In this document: positions 1 through 6,506 of the stretch, piece by piece
Layout: each line of letters starts with the position of its first letter
How positions within the stretch are numbered: position 1 is the first letter of the stretch
DNA from: Betaproteobacteria bacterium
GTDB taxonomy: Bacteria > Pseudomonadota > Gammaproteobacteria > Burkholderiales > Burkholderiaceae_E
Length of the DNA: 6,506 bases
Direction of reading: 5' to 3'
Assembly: GCA_016868095.1 (NCBI GenBank)
Contig: VGHV01000140.1
Span: 1 to 6,506 of the forward strand
Program-made: the position numbers and the translations under genes
Notes under the pieces: model-generated
Told to the model about the DNA's origin: nothing
Database searches by the model: none
Seen by the model: only the letters and a program-made list of their open reading frames with translations

Positions 1-798
1 CTGATGGATGTGCTTAATTTCGGCCATGGTGTTTTCATAGCGCTTGGCGCTTTTGTCGCTACTAGCGTGATGGCATTCGGGGCCCAAGCAGATCTGGATG
101 GTACAATAATGTTATTTATAGCGATGCTGGTCGCGATGGCTGTTGCTGCTGCGCTTGGCTTTGTTTTTGAAAGTTTGATTATTAGACCGGTATATGGATT
201 GCATTTAAAGCAAATTCTCATCACCATGGGCGGCATGATTATTGGTGAGGAGCTTATTAAGCTCACTTGGGGACCGCTGCAAATTCCACTACCGCTACCT
301 GACGATTTTCGCGGTAGTTGGTTGATTCTTGACGCTGCGATTGAAAAGTATCGAGTATTTGCCTCAGCAATAGGGCTTTTGGTGTTTGCAGCCCTGCTCA
401 TAACCCTCACGCGCACTAAAGTTGGCCTTTTGATCCGTGCTGGCGTGCAAGATCGCAGCATGGTTGAAGCGTTGGGCTATCGAATCAATAGGCTCTTTGT
501 CGGGGTTTTCGTGCTTGGCTCGGCGCTGGCGGGCTTGGGTGGCGTACTGTGGGGGTTTTATCAGCAAAGTGTCACCGCTCAAATGGGTTCGCAGGTTAAT
601 GTACTGATTTTTATCGTCATTATTATTGGAGGTCTTGGCAGCACATTGGGTTGCTTTGTCGGTGCCTTACTCGTTGGTTTGATGGCGAATTACGCAGGAT
701 TTTTAGAGCCGAAAATTGCCTTGTTCTCGAATATCGCCCTGATGGTCGCCATTTTGTTATGGCGCCCTCAAGGACTTTATCCAGTGAGTAATCGTTAA
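1..798 (+). CDS. livH: Branched-chain amino acid-type ABC transporter permease, LivH family (5' partial)
   Basis: This is one of two inner-membrane permeases of a HAAT-family ABC importer, which takes up branched-chain amino acids or related small solutes from a periplasmic binding protein. The frame is open from base 1, giving 265 visible residues. The ATG at base 4 is internal: it sits in the family's conserved 'MDVLNFGHG' segment, which normally lies about 40 residues into a protein of about 300, so the true start is left of the window. Several hydrophobic segments are visible, roughly residues 8-26, 36-59, 118-137, 165-185, 199-230 and 237-255. The cytoplasmic ATPase-contacting (EAA-like) loop covers about residues 148-180, with 'EALGYRINRLF' and 'GSALAGLGGVLWG'. 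The conserved Gly-rich 'IIIGGLGSTLG' and the C-terminal 'LLWRPQGLYP' complete the family pattern. The stop is one base before the next permease, so the two are an operon. Substrate is not determined; urea (UrtB) or another amide is an alternative, though the C-terminal pattern fits LivH-like proteins best. Confidence 0.92.
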   Translation: MMDVLNFGHGVFIALGAFVATSVMAFGAQADLDGTIMLFIAMLVAMAVAAALGFVFESLIIRPVYGLHLKQILITMGGMIIGEELIKLTWGPLQIPLPLPDDFRGSWLILDAAIEKYRVFASAIGLLVFAALLITLTRTKVGLLIRAGVQDRSMVEALGYRINRLFVGVFVLGSALAGLGGVLWGFYQQSVTAQMGSQVNVLIFIVIIIGGLGSTLGCFVGALLVGLMANYAGFLEPKIALFSNIALMVAILLWRPQGLYPVSNR

Positions 799-802
799 GA
801 TG
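784..802 (+). promoter_or_regulatory. livH-livM junction with weak RBS, probable translational coupling
   Basis: The livH stop TAA (796-798) is separated by a single G from the livM ATG (800-802). The only Shine-Dalgarno-like bases at useful spacing are GTGAG at 784-788, about 11 bases before the start. A better AAGGA at 770-774 is too distant (about 25 bases). The arrangement suggests that ribosomes finishing livH re-initiate on livM. This is inferred from spacing alone. Confidence 0.4.
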
Positions 803-1879
803 GTGCGCAGGCTCTTGTCCAACGATTTGCCGAAAAGTCCTTGGCTATCGGCGGCCCTATTGCTGATTGTGGTCGTGCTCGCCTTCGCGCCCTTTTTGTT
901 CCCTGGTGTCAAGGCTATGTCGGTTGCAGCCAAGATACTTATTTTTATTTTGCTTGTTGCAAGCTACGATCTTTTACTAGGCTATACCGGCATTGTGAGC
1001 TTTGCGCACACCATGTTCTTTGGGATTGGTGCATATGGCGTTGCGATCGCAAGCATTAAGTTGGGTGAAAGCTGGGTGGCAGTTGTTGTGGGGCTTGGGG
1101 CTGCGCTCATGTTGTCGGCACTACTTTCGCTTTCGATTGGCCTCTTCAGTTTGCGTGTGCGCGCGATCTTCTTTGCGATGATTACGCTCGCTGTGGCTTC
1201 GGCCTTTCAAACCCTTGCCTCGCAACTTAGCGAGCTTACCGGTGGAGAAGATGGGCTAACCTTTAAGAATCCAACATGGCTCAGTCCCTCGTTTGAACCC
1301 TTTGAAGCGGAAGTCTTTGGTCTTTTGATTGACGGCAAGGCGTTGAGCTATTGGCTCATTTATCTCGTCGTCGCAGTGATGTTCCTTTTATTATTGCGTA
1401 TCGTGAATTCGCCCTTCGGTCGCGTGCTTCAAGCCATACGAGAAAACGACTTTCGTGCCGAGGCTCTTGGTTACCGTACAGTTGCCTATCGAACGCTCTC
1501 AAATCTATTGTCTGCTCTTTTTGCGAGCATCGCAGGTGCCTTGCTGGCGATTTGGCTTCGCTACGTAGGTCCCGACACCACGCTGTCATTTGAGATTATG
1601 TTGGATGTGTTGTTGATTGTGGTGATCGGCGGTATGGGGACGATTTACGGTGCATTAATCGGATCAGTACTATTTGTGTTGGCACAGAACTACCTGCAGG
1701 ATTTATTGAGCATCGCGAGCCATTCGTTCGCTCACACACCGGTGCTTGCTGATCTTGTTAACCCTGACCGCTGGTTATTATGGCTTGGCCTGCTATTCGT
1801 GTTGTCGGTCTATTATTTCCCTAGCGGCGTCGTGGGACGCTTAAGGCAGGCGCATACCATGGCAAGAAAAAATCCTTAA
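800..1879 (+). CDS. livM: Branched-chain amino acid-type ABC transporter permease, LivM family
   Basis: This is the second permease of the HAAT-type importer and should pair with the upstream LivH-like protein to form the transmembrane channel. It has 359 residues, within the usual LivM range. Hydrophobic segments lie roughly at residues 17-36, 43-66, 70-88, 92-115, 122-140, 183-203, 232-254, 266-297 and 325-342. Family hallmarks are 'LLLGYTGIVSFAHTMFFGIGAY' near 58-79 (the LivM version of the N-[LF]-G-H-G segment), 'SLRVRAIFFAMITLA' at 117-131, the EAA-like loop 'QAIRENDFRAEALGY' at 211-225, and 'IGGMGTIYGALIG' at 276-288. The ATG is one base after the livH stop (TAAGATG). Only a weak Shine-Dalgarno-like GTGAG (784-788) precedes it, so translation is probably coupled to livH. 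No livG/livF ATPase gene follows; the operon ends here against convergent recD, so the ATPases must be upstream or elsewhere. The basic C-terminal tail after 342 is probably cytoplasmic. The family is certain; the substrate is inferred only. Confidence 0.93.
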   Translation: MVRRLLSNDLPKSPWLSAALLLIVVVLAFAPFLFPGVKAMSVAAKILIFILLVASYDLLLGYTGIVSFAHTMFFGIGAYGVAIASIKLGESWVAVVVGLGAALMLSALLSLSIGLFSLRVRAIFFAMITLAVASAFQTLASQLSELTGGEDGLTFKNPTWLSPSFEPFEAEVFGLLIDGKALSYWLIYLVVAVMFLLLLRIVNSPFGRVLQAIRENDFRAEALGYRTVAYRTLSNLLSALFASIAGALLAIWLRYVGPDTTLSFEIMLDVLLIVVIGGMGTIYGALIGSVLFVLAQNYLQDLLSIASHSFAHTPVLADLVNPDRWLLWLGLLFVLSVYYFPSGVVGRLRQAHTMARKNP

Positions 1880-1910
1880 GTGAACTGCAAAGCCAGACAA
1901 TCGTCTTAAG
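1867..1910 (-). terminator. Possible weak terminator at the recD end
   Basis: The convergent gap is only 26 bases (1880-1905). It is flanked by two copies of the self-complementary hexamer CTTAAG, at 1875-1880 and 1905-1910, which can pair as a 6-bp stem with a 24-nt loop. A small inner hairpin AGAC-GATT-GTCT can also form on the minus strand. Reading the minus strand, the second CTTAAG is followed by GA and then six T (complement of the A run at 1867-1872), the order of a Rho-independent terminator for recD. The stem is short, A/T-rich and long-looped, so stability is poor and this may be chance. On the + strand no T tract follows, so livM has no visible intrinsic terminator here. Confidence 0.2.
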
Positions 1911-3879
1911 AAGTTAGGGCTGCGATTCTTGAACGGATACCGCTATAGCGTTTCACGGGCCTTGCGATCGCTTCAAACAGACTTGCTTCGCTTGCGATGA
2001 TGGATACCGATTTTTTTGCGCGGCTGATGGCGGTGTAAAGCAAGGACTTATTCACAACCGGTGAAGTTTTGTTCGGCAAGACGAGGCAAATATGATCAAA
2101 CTCCGAGCCCTGTGCTTTGTGCACTGTGAGTGCGAAAGACAGTTCATAGTCACTTAGTCTGCTTAGGCTTACTGCTTTGTCTGGCTCAAGCGCATCTGGA
2201 AAATAAACCACGGGATGGCCTTGAGTGTTTGCCATAACAATACCGATGTCGCCGTTAAAGCGACCTAAGTGATAGTCGTTTCGTAGCACCATGATGCATT
2301 GACCAGGATACCAAGTCCGATTCGCGGCATCGCCATCAAAGCGCTCGCGCTTTGCGTGGCCTCGAGCGCGTTGCTCCACTTGCACTGCCTCATTAACCAG
2401 TTGGTTCATGGCCTCGACGCCACGTGGACCATCCCGCTCCGCACATAGAATTTTATAACGTCCTAAACGATCAAACAGCGAAAAGAGATCTTGGCGGTCG
2501 GTGTCGAGCTGCTTGATGTAGTCGGCCATTGGCTCGAGCAATAATGCCTTTGCGTATCCGCTAAGCGCAGGGAGCGTGTCGTCATGCCAGGTAATGATTT
2601 GATAGCTTCTGGATTTCAAGCGGGCAATGAGCGTCTTTGCATCGCCCTGATTGATTAAGCCAATCAAGTCATCAATGTCGGAATGCTTGGCAAAACGATA
2701 ATTGTGACGAAGCCAGATAACGTTATCGAGTGAAGGTTCGGAGGGGGACGCGTTTTGATAAGAAGAGGCACTTATGCCTGTGATTTGCTCGAGTTGCTCA
2801 CAGCAGGCAAGGCTTAGGCAAGGCGATGCGCTAAGCTCGGAGAAAACAGCGCCCGCTTCGACCGCGGCGAGCTGATCCTTATCACCGAGAAAGACAATCC
2901 GTGCTGTACTTGGTACTGCTTCGATGAGTTGAACGGTAAGGGCAAGATCAAGCATCGAGGCCTCATCAACGATGAGTAGGTCGAGTGGGAGCGGATGATC
3001 GCGGTCGTAGTGGAATCGATCAGCGTGTGCGCTCGCACCAAGTAGTCGATGGACTGTAAAGGCCTCCTTGGGGAGTTTTAGTACCGTACGAATGCCTTCG
3101 GCAACTGTGGAGCGTTCTGTTGTTTGGCCGATGTCTTCGGCTGCCTTCGATAAAGCCTCAAGCATGCGGGAGGCTGCCTTACCGGTCGGTGCTGCAAGGC
3201 GAATCCGGCACTCAGGGTCCATATACTTTGCACAAATGATTAGTTTTAAAACGCTTGTGGTCTTGCCCGTACCTGGTCCTCCACTGATCAAGGTGAATCC
3301 GCGGTTGATGGCAAGCGCGACTGCGAGGGCTTGCCAGTCTGGATTAACATCGCTTGCCCTATGTTGCTGGGGAAACAAGCGCTGAAAAAAATCCTTTAAC
3401 GATTGATCAATCGCCTGCCGAGGTCCGGTGTAGGTTTGTAGGAGCCTGCGCGCTAGCCGCTCTTCATAATCGAAGTATCGATTAAGGTAAAGACGATCCT
3501 GCTCGTCTATCACGAGAGGTCGTATTGGATAATCCGATGCACTGAGCATCGTGCTAGAAAAGAGTGCTTCACGCAAGGCCTCAAGGTCGCTCCGCCATTT
3601 GGCTGTATGTGGGGGCTCGAGTGGGGGCGCGAGTGGGGGCTCTAGTGAGGGCTCGAGTCGGGGCTCGAGCGGGGTCTCTAGTTCTGCCTTCCCGCCATGA
3701 AGCAAATCGCCGAGCGGCACACAGACACTTCCCGCAGAGCATGCAAGGCTCACTCGATAAGCTGCATGTTCGAGAGGCGAAACAACCTCAGCTGGCGCGC
3801 CCGAACGTTTCGCTATGGCTGCTAAATGCTTTGCAAATCCTCTCGCAAGTGCATCACTTGCATCGAGTTGAATAGTCAT
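1906..3879 (-). CDS. recD: RecBCD (exonuclease V) alpha subunit RecD, 5'-3' DNA helicase
   Basis: RecD is the SF1B 5'-3' motor of RecBCD, which unwinds and degrades DNA from double-strand ends before RecA loading. The protein has 657 residues, against about 608 in E. coli. The N-terminal part (about 1-110) matches the RecC-contacting region ('ALARGFAKHLAAIA', 'SAGSVCVPL'). Helicase motifs follow in order: Walker A GGPGTGKT at 200-207 (Lys206), motif Ia APTGKAA at 230-236, Walker B LLIVDEAS at 301-308 (Asp305, Glu306), motif III LGDKDQL at 331-337, NYR at 393-395, motif V LTVHKAQGSEF at 584-594, and motif VI LLYTAISRAKK at 613-623 with the arginine finger candidate Arg620. No motif is broken. 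A Leu-Glu-Pro-X tandem array at 67-90 is unusual; its 24 residues account for most of the 29-residue offset of Walker A from E. coli Lys177. The start ATG overlaps the recB stop by 4 bases, so translation is probably coupled; only a weak GAAG precedes it. RecD2-type helicases are a rejected alternative because of the recB linkage. Confidence 0.97.
   Translation of the reverse strand: MTIQLDASDALARGFAKHLAAIAKRSGAPAEVVSPLEHAAYRVSLACSAGSVCVPLGDLLHGGKAELETPLEPRLEPSLEPPLAPPLEPPHTAKWRSDLEALREALFSSTMLSASDYPIRPLVIDEQDRLYLNRYFDYEERLARRLLQTYTGPRQAIDQSLKDFFQRLFPQQHRASDVNPDWQALAVALAINRGFTLISGGPGTGKTTSVLKLIICAKYMDPECRIRLAAPTGKAASRMLEALSKAAEDIGQTTERSTVAEGIRTVLKLPKEAFTVHRLLGASAHADRFHYDRDHPLPLDLLIVDEASMLDLALTVQLIEAVPSTARIVFLGDKDQLAAVEAGAVFSELSASPCLSLACCEQLEQITGISASSYQNASPSEPSLDNVIWLRHNYRFAKHSDIDDLIGLINQGDAKTLIARLKSRSYQIITWHDDTLPALSGYAKALLLEPMADYIKQLDTDRQDLFSLFDRLGRYKILCAERDGPRGVEAMNQLVNEAVQVEQRARGHAKRERFDGDAANRTWYPGQCIMVLRNDYHLGRFNGDIGIVMANTQGHPVVYFPDALEPDKAVSLSRLSDYELSFALTVHKAQGSEFDHICLVLPNKTSPVVNKSLLYTAISRAKKSVSIIASEASLFEAIARPVKRYSGIRSRIAALTS
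3611..3682. repeat. 12-bp tandem repeat (six units) inside recD
   Basis: Six consecutive 12-base units, at 3611-3622, 3623-3634, 3635-3646, 3647-3658, 3659-3670 and 3671-3682, follow the consensus GGGGGCTCGAGT on the + strand. Individual units differ at one to four positions. On the recD strand each unit encodes one tetrapeptide: LETP, LEPR, LEPS, LEPP, LAPP, LEPP (residues 67-90). As the unit is a multiple of three, gain or loss of copies keeps the reading frame. The array is a proline-rich, probably extended and flexible insert in the N-terminal domain, well before Walker A. Divergence between units argues that it is not a very recent expansion. Confidence 0.93.
3876..3879 (-). promoter_or_regulatory. 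recB-recD ATGA overlap (translational coupling)
   Basis: On the minus strand the bases 3879 to 3876 read ATGA. ATG is the recD start and TGA is the recB stop. This 4-base overlap is the classic arrangement for stop-restart coupling. It would help keep RecB and RecD in the equal amounts needed for the 1:1:1 complex. No strong Shine-Dalgarno sequence is seen just upstream, which fits dependence on recB translation. Confidence 0.8.
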
Positions 3880-6506
3880 CGCTTCGTGTCCATCGGTCCG
3901 CGCTTGGGTGGTTCTCCAAACAAGCGATCAAGCCTTGCAATGCTCTCGGCATTGGGCTTTTTGTAAAAGACACCTGCCGGACTTCGGTCAGCATTGCGCC
4001 AGTGAGGGCGCACTCCACGGATGAAAAGATAGAACACGCCACCAAAATGACTTTCATAACAGTAGTTCTTGACACGAAGTCTCAAGTAGCGGTCAAGTGC
4101 AAGCGTATAAATAAGGTATTGCAAATGATAGCGGTGCTCAAGCATGCTGCGCTTGAGCGGTTCGGGCCCGTAGTCGGCCATCCGATCACCTAGATGGTTT
4201 GACTTCCAGTCGATGAGAAAATAGCGACTATCGTGTTCGATAACAAGGTCGATAAATCCCTTCAAATAGGCTTGAAGATCTTGCTTTTGTAAGGCGACTG
4301 TTTCTGCCGGTATCTCAAGCCCAATGTCTTGGGCTTCCTGGCTTAGCAATTGATCAAGCCTTGAATGATCAAATGAAGCCGTATGGATCGTGAATTCAAG
4401 CTCAGCTAAGCGTCGGTACTTATCGATCTTGCTAAGCACAAGGCCTTGGCCGAGTTCGGTGTGAAGCACATGATCGAGCATGCCCATGGCCATACGATGC
4501 CATTTCGCACTGCTCTCTTCTGGCGAGATGCCATGCTCAAGTTGAGTAGTGGGGCGAAGATCACGCTTGCGCGCGGACCTTTGGTCCAGTAGTTGGGCAT
4601 TCGCGAGCGCCTCATCAACGCGCTCTGGCCACGACGCTGGACGGTCAAATTCGATTGTTTCGAAAATTTGATGAAGACAGATGCCCGCGTTAGGCCCTTT
4701 TGGGAAGTGCAGCATATCGTCATCATCAAGCTTCGGTTCATACACTGAATGATCTGCTTGATCATGCGGGGGGTGCTCATCTGTTAGCACGCTATCGGAA
4801 CCCCGGTTGCGGTCAACGATAGAGCCGGGCATATCCTCAACGCGGCTCGCCTCAATAAGGCTAATGGCATTAAAAGCGCTTGCCTCGTCGAGATCTTTAA
4901 CCCTTGATTCGTGTTGCCGCGTCATGGCGCTAAAACTTGTTAGGCGCCAGGAGGGCTGCGGCTTTGGAGGATGGGGAAGCTCAATAAGCTCAGTGATGTC
5001 GTGGCTAAGGGCTAGGGGTAAGGAGCTCCCCAAAGAGGAAAGTCTTGAGACCTTGATGCACGCTTTAGCCGATTGGCCGAGTGCTCGCCATGCATTACAA
5101 ATACTGCTCACGGCATTTGGATCTTGCTTACGGTTCTTATCAAAGAGCCAATCCTGTGGACTCAAATCATCCCCTGCAATCAGCCAATTGAGCATGCTGC
5201 TAGTGCTTTCTGAAGGGCTTGCTCGCTTCTCACTTGAAAGATAGCAGCCTGCAACAAGATAACAACGATGAATAGCTCGCGTTAGCGCAACATAAATGAG
5301 TCGAATGGTTTCAGCTGCTTCGTCAAGAGCGATTTGCTCCTTGATTAATTCAAGCTTTTCATCGGCTTGCTGCTTTGAAACAAAGTGAATGGTCGGTCCA
5401 TCGGTCGCATCGTTGAAGACCAGTACCTCATCACGCGGTTGTGATTTTCCGACTGTTGAATCCCATAGAAAGGGGCAAAATACCACTGGAAACTCGAGTC
5501 CTTTTGATTTGTGAATCGTGATAATTTGTACCAGGTTACGATCAGACTCCAAACGAATCTGAACGTGATCATGTTGACGATCGTCGGCTAGCTGACGCGC
5601 CAACCAGCCAAGAAGCCCAGCCATGCTGTTTTCGACTTGAGAGGCTTCGTGCAAGAGCTCGCCGAGGTGTAAGAGATTAGTCATTCGCCGTTCGCCGTCT
5701 TGGCGGACCAATAGCCGGCTTGCGATCGACTCAAGTTCTAGAAACCGGCGGAACATGACCCCAAAGCCCCGTTGATGCCATAGATCGCGATAAAGGTAAA
5801 ACCGATCTATAAAAGGGAAAAGTTGCATATCATCTTCAAGGCTTACCTCAATCTGCTTTGCATCCAGACCCATTATTTCGGTGGCGAGCGCGGCGCGCAA
5901 TAACCCTCGGTTCGCTGGCTGATGAATCGCCAAACAGATACGTTCTAGCTCTTTAGCGTCATGACTTTTAAACACGCTTGCCTGCGAGAGCTCAACACTT
6001 GCTATTTCCAGATCGGCAAGCGCATGCTTGATCAAACTGCCTTGCTTATGAGTGCGGACAAGCACCGCGATATCGCCTGGTGTGAGCGCTTTGCCAGCGA
6101 TGCTTACCAAGCCGTCTTGAGCATCTCGAATCAATCGGGCAATTTCAGATGCACAGGCCTGTGCGCTTTGCAATTGGGCAGCCGGTTTTGGGATTAGCGC
6201 TTGCCCTGCTGTATTTGCAGTAGCGCCGTCTCCATCAGCTCGGTTCGGTTGAGCGCTTAGGGCCCTGTCGCTCGGATCAATGCATGGGAAAGAGCCTGGC
6301 AGCATCCAGATGTTAAGGCCATGGTCCGAATTATTGTGATCGATAAATAATGCTCTTGGCTTAGTGCCCATATTGACGTGAAGAAAGTCAAGCCCTCGCA
6401 CAACAAATGCCTGCTTGTTGATGCTAAAAATCGCATTGACGGCTTCGATGAGACTCCTACTCGATCGTTGATTCTCGTCGAGTGAATAAGTTTTAGCAGC
6501 TTGATG
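3876..6506 (-). CDS. recB: RecBCD (exonuclease V) beta subunit RecB, helicase-nuclease (5' partial)
   Basis: RecB is the SF1A 3'-5' helicase and sole nuclease of RecBCD. The minus-strand frame is open to the right edge, giving 876 residues (numbered here from codon 6506-6504). The GTG at 6401 is an internal valine codon: in-frame residues before it carry helicase motif IV 'YSLDENQRS' (7-15) and 'AFVVRGLDFLHV', which align with E. coli RecB. Walker A and motifs I-III, about 400 residues, lie beyond the window. Motif V 'ITIHKSKGLEFPVV' is near 329-342 and motif VI 'RLIYVALTRA' at 402-411. A variable, charged linker follows (about 480-595). The C-terminal PD-(D/E)XK nuclease shows 'GICLHQIFE' with His612, 'GFIDLV' with Asp753, and 'LIDWKSN' with Asp766 and Lys768, matching E. 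coli His956, Asp1067, Asp1080 and Lys1082. Then come 'HRYHLQYLIYTLAL' (791-804) and 'HFGGVFYLFIRG' (820-831), typical of RecB rather than AddA. The nuclease appears intact. The stop overlaps recD. Any recB promoter is outside the window. Confidence 0.97.
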   Translation of the reverse strand, partial: HQAAKTYSLDENQRSSRSLIEAVNAIFSINKQAFVVRGLDFLHVNMGTKPRALFIDHNNSDHGLNIWMLPGSFPCIDPSDRALSAQPNRADGDGATANTAGQALIPKPAAQLQSAQACASEIARLIRDAQDGLVSIAGKALTPGDIAVLVRTHKQGSLIKHALADLEIASVELSQASVFKSHDAKELERICLAIHQPANRGLLRAALATEIMGLDAKQIEVSLEDDMQLFPFIDRFYLYRDLWHQRGFGVMFRRFLELESIASRLLVRQDGERRMTNLLHLGELLHEASQVENSMAGLLGWLARQLADDRQHDHVQIRLESDRNLVQIITIHKSKGLEFPVVFCPFLWDSTVGKSQPRDEVLVFNDATDGPTIHFVSKQQADEKLELIKEQIALDEAAETIRLIYVALTRAIHRCYLVAGCYLSSEKRASPSESTSSMLNWLIAGDDLSPQDWLFDKNRKQDPNAVSSICNAWRALGQSAKACIKVSRLSSLGSSLPLALSHDITELIELPHPPKPQPSWRLTSFSAMTRQHESRVKDLDEASAFNAISLIEASRVEDMPGSIVDRNRGSDSVLTDEHPPHDQADHSVYEPKLDDDDMLHFPKGPNAGICLHQIFETIEFDRPASWPERVDEALANAQLLDQRSARKRDLRPTTQLEHGISPEESSAKWHRMAMGMLDHVLHTELGQGLVLSKIDKYRRLAELEFTIHTASFDHSRLDQLLSQEAQDIGLEIPAETVALQKQDLQAYLKGFIDLVIEHDSRYFLIDWKSNHLGDRMADYGPEPLKRSMLEHRYHLQYLIYTLALDRYLRLRVKNYCYESHFGGVFYLFIRGVRPHWRNADRSPAGVFYKKPNAESIARLDRLFGEPPKRGPMDTKR
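4136..4158. repeat. 8-bp inverted repeat inside recB
   Basis: GCTCAAGC at 4136-4143 and its exact complement GCTTGAGC at 4151-4158 are separated by 7 bases. They could form a short hairpin in the recB message. It lies within the codons for the conserved 'LKRSMLEHRYH' stretch just after the nuclease motif. No T tract follows on either strand, so it is not an intrinsic terminator. It may be incidental to codon choice. Confidence 0.6.

Noticed and set aside
4..6. ATG as the livH start
   Set aside because: It falls inside the conserved MDVLNFGHG membrane segment, so an N-terminal helix is missing and the gene begins before the window.
1043..1971. Two GCGATCGC octamers (1043-1050 and 1964-1971), as in cyanobacterial HIP1
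   Set aside because: Two copies in 6.5 kb, one in livM and one in recD, is too few to claim enrichment, and the gene content is proteobacterial.
3611..3682. CRISPR-like or mobile-element terminal repeat array
   Set aside because: The units are contiguous with no spacers, are only 12 bp long, and remain in frame within recD.
3564..3875. A + strand open frame of 103 codons opposite recD with a repetitive VGAR-type peptide
   Set aside because: It is the antisense reading of the 12-bp repeat in recD. The repetitive peptide is a by-product of the DNA repeat, there is no plausible RBS or homology, and recD is clearly the real gene.
4807..5244. A + strand open frame of 145 codons
   Set aside because: It lies entirely opposite the RecB linker and helicase region, shows no recognisable domain, and is explained as a shadow of recB.
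6399..6401. GTG as a recB start, giving an 841-residue protein
   Set aside because: The frame stays open to the window edge, and the 35 codons before it encode conserved RecB motif IV. It is an internal valine codon, not a start.
1906..6506. AddAB-type or novel helicase-nuclease defence system
   Set aside because: RecB C-terminal motifs, the ATGA-linked recD and the proteobacterial RecD motif set identify a standard RecBCD locus; no extra gene or unknown domain accompanies it.

Overview
The window looks like an ordinary chromosomal segment of a Gram-negative bacterium in the Pseudomonadota. The RecB/RecD pair is of the proteobacterial RecBCD type. The permease pair resembles, from memory, branched-chain amino acid ABC permeases common in Burkholderiales (Betaproteobacteria). 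Base composition is fairly balanced. The genus cannot be named from the sequence alone, and the class-level guess is of moderate confidence.

Layout: the left third (1-1879, + strand) holds two adjacent inner-membrane permease genes of the HAAT/LivHM family. The first is cut by the left window edge; the second starts one base after the first stops. No ATPase or solute-binding protein gene follows them, so those partners, if clustered, must lie to the left. A 26-base gap (1880-1905) separates this operon end from a convergent pair on the minus strand. That pair is recD (1906-3879, complete) and recB (3876-6506, cut by the right window edge), whose ends overlap by 4 bases (ATGA). In transcription order it is recB then recD, with recC expected upstream, beyond the right edge.

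Function: RecB (SF1A 3'-5' helicase plus nuclease) and RecD (SF1B 5'-3' helicase) would join RecC to form exonuclease V, which resects double-strand ends and loads RecA. All expected helicase motifs in RecD, and motifs IV-VI plus the nuclease residues in visible RecB, are present, so both look functional. The permeases would form the membrane channel of an amino acid (or related small solute) importer. The two gene pairs have no evident functional link and simply converge.

The most distinctive feature is a six-unit, 12-bp in-frame tandem repeat in the 5' part of recD. It encodes a Leu-Glu-Pro-X tetrapeptide array in the N-terminal domain and is strongly G-rich on the + strand. I found no mobile element, CRISPR array, RNA gene or undescribed multi-gene system. 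Coding density is essentially complete, with no gap longer than 26 bases.
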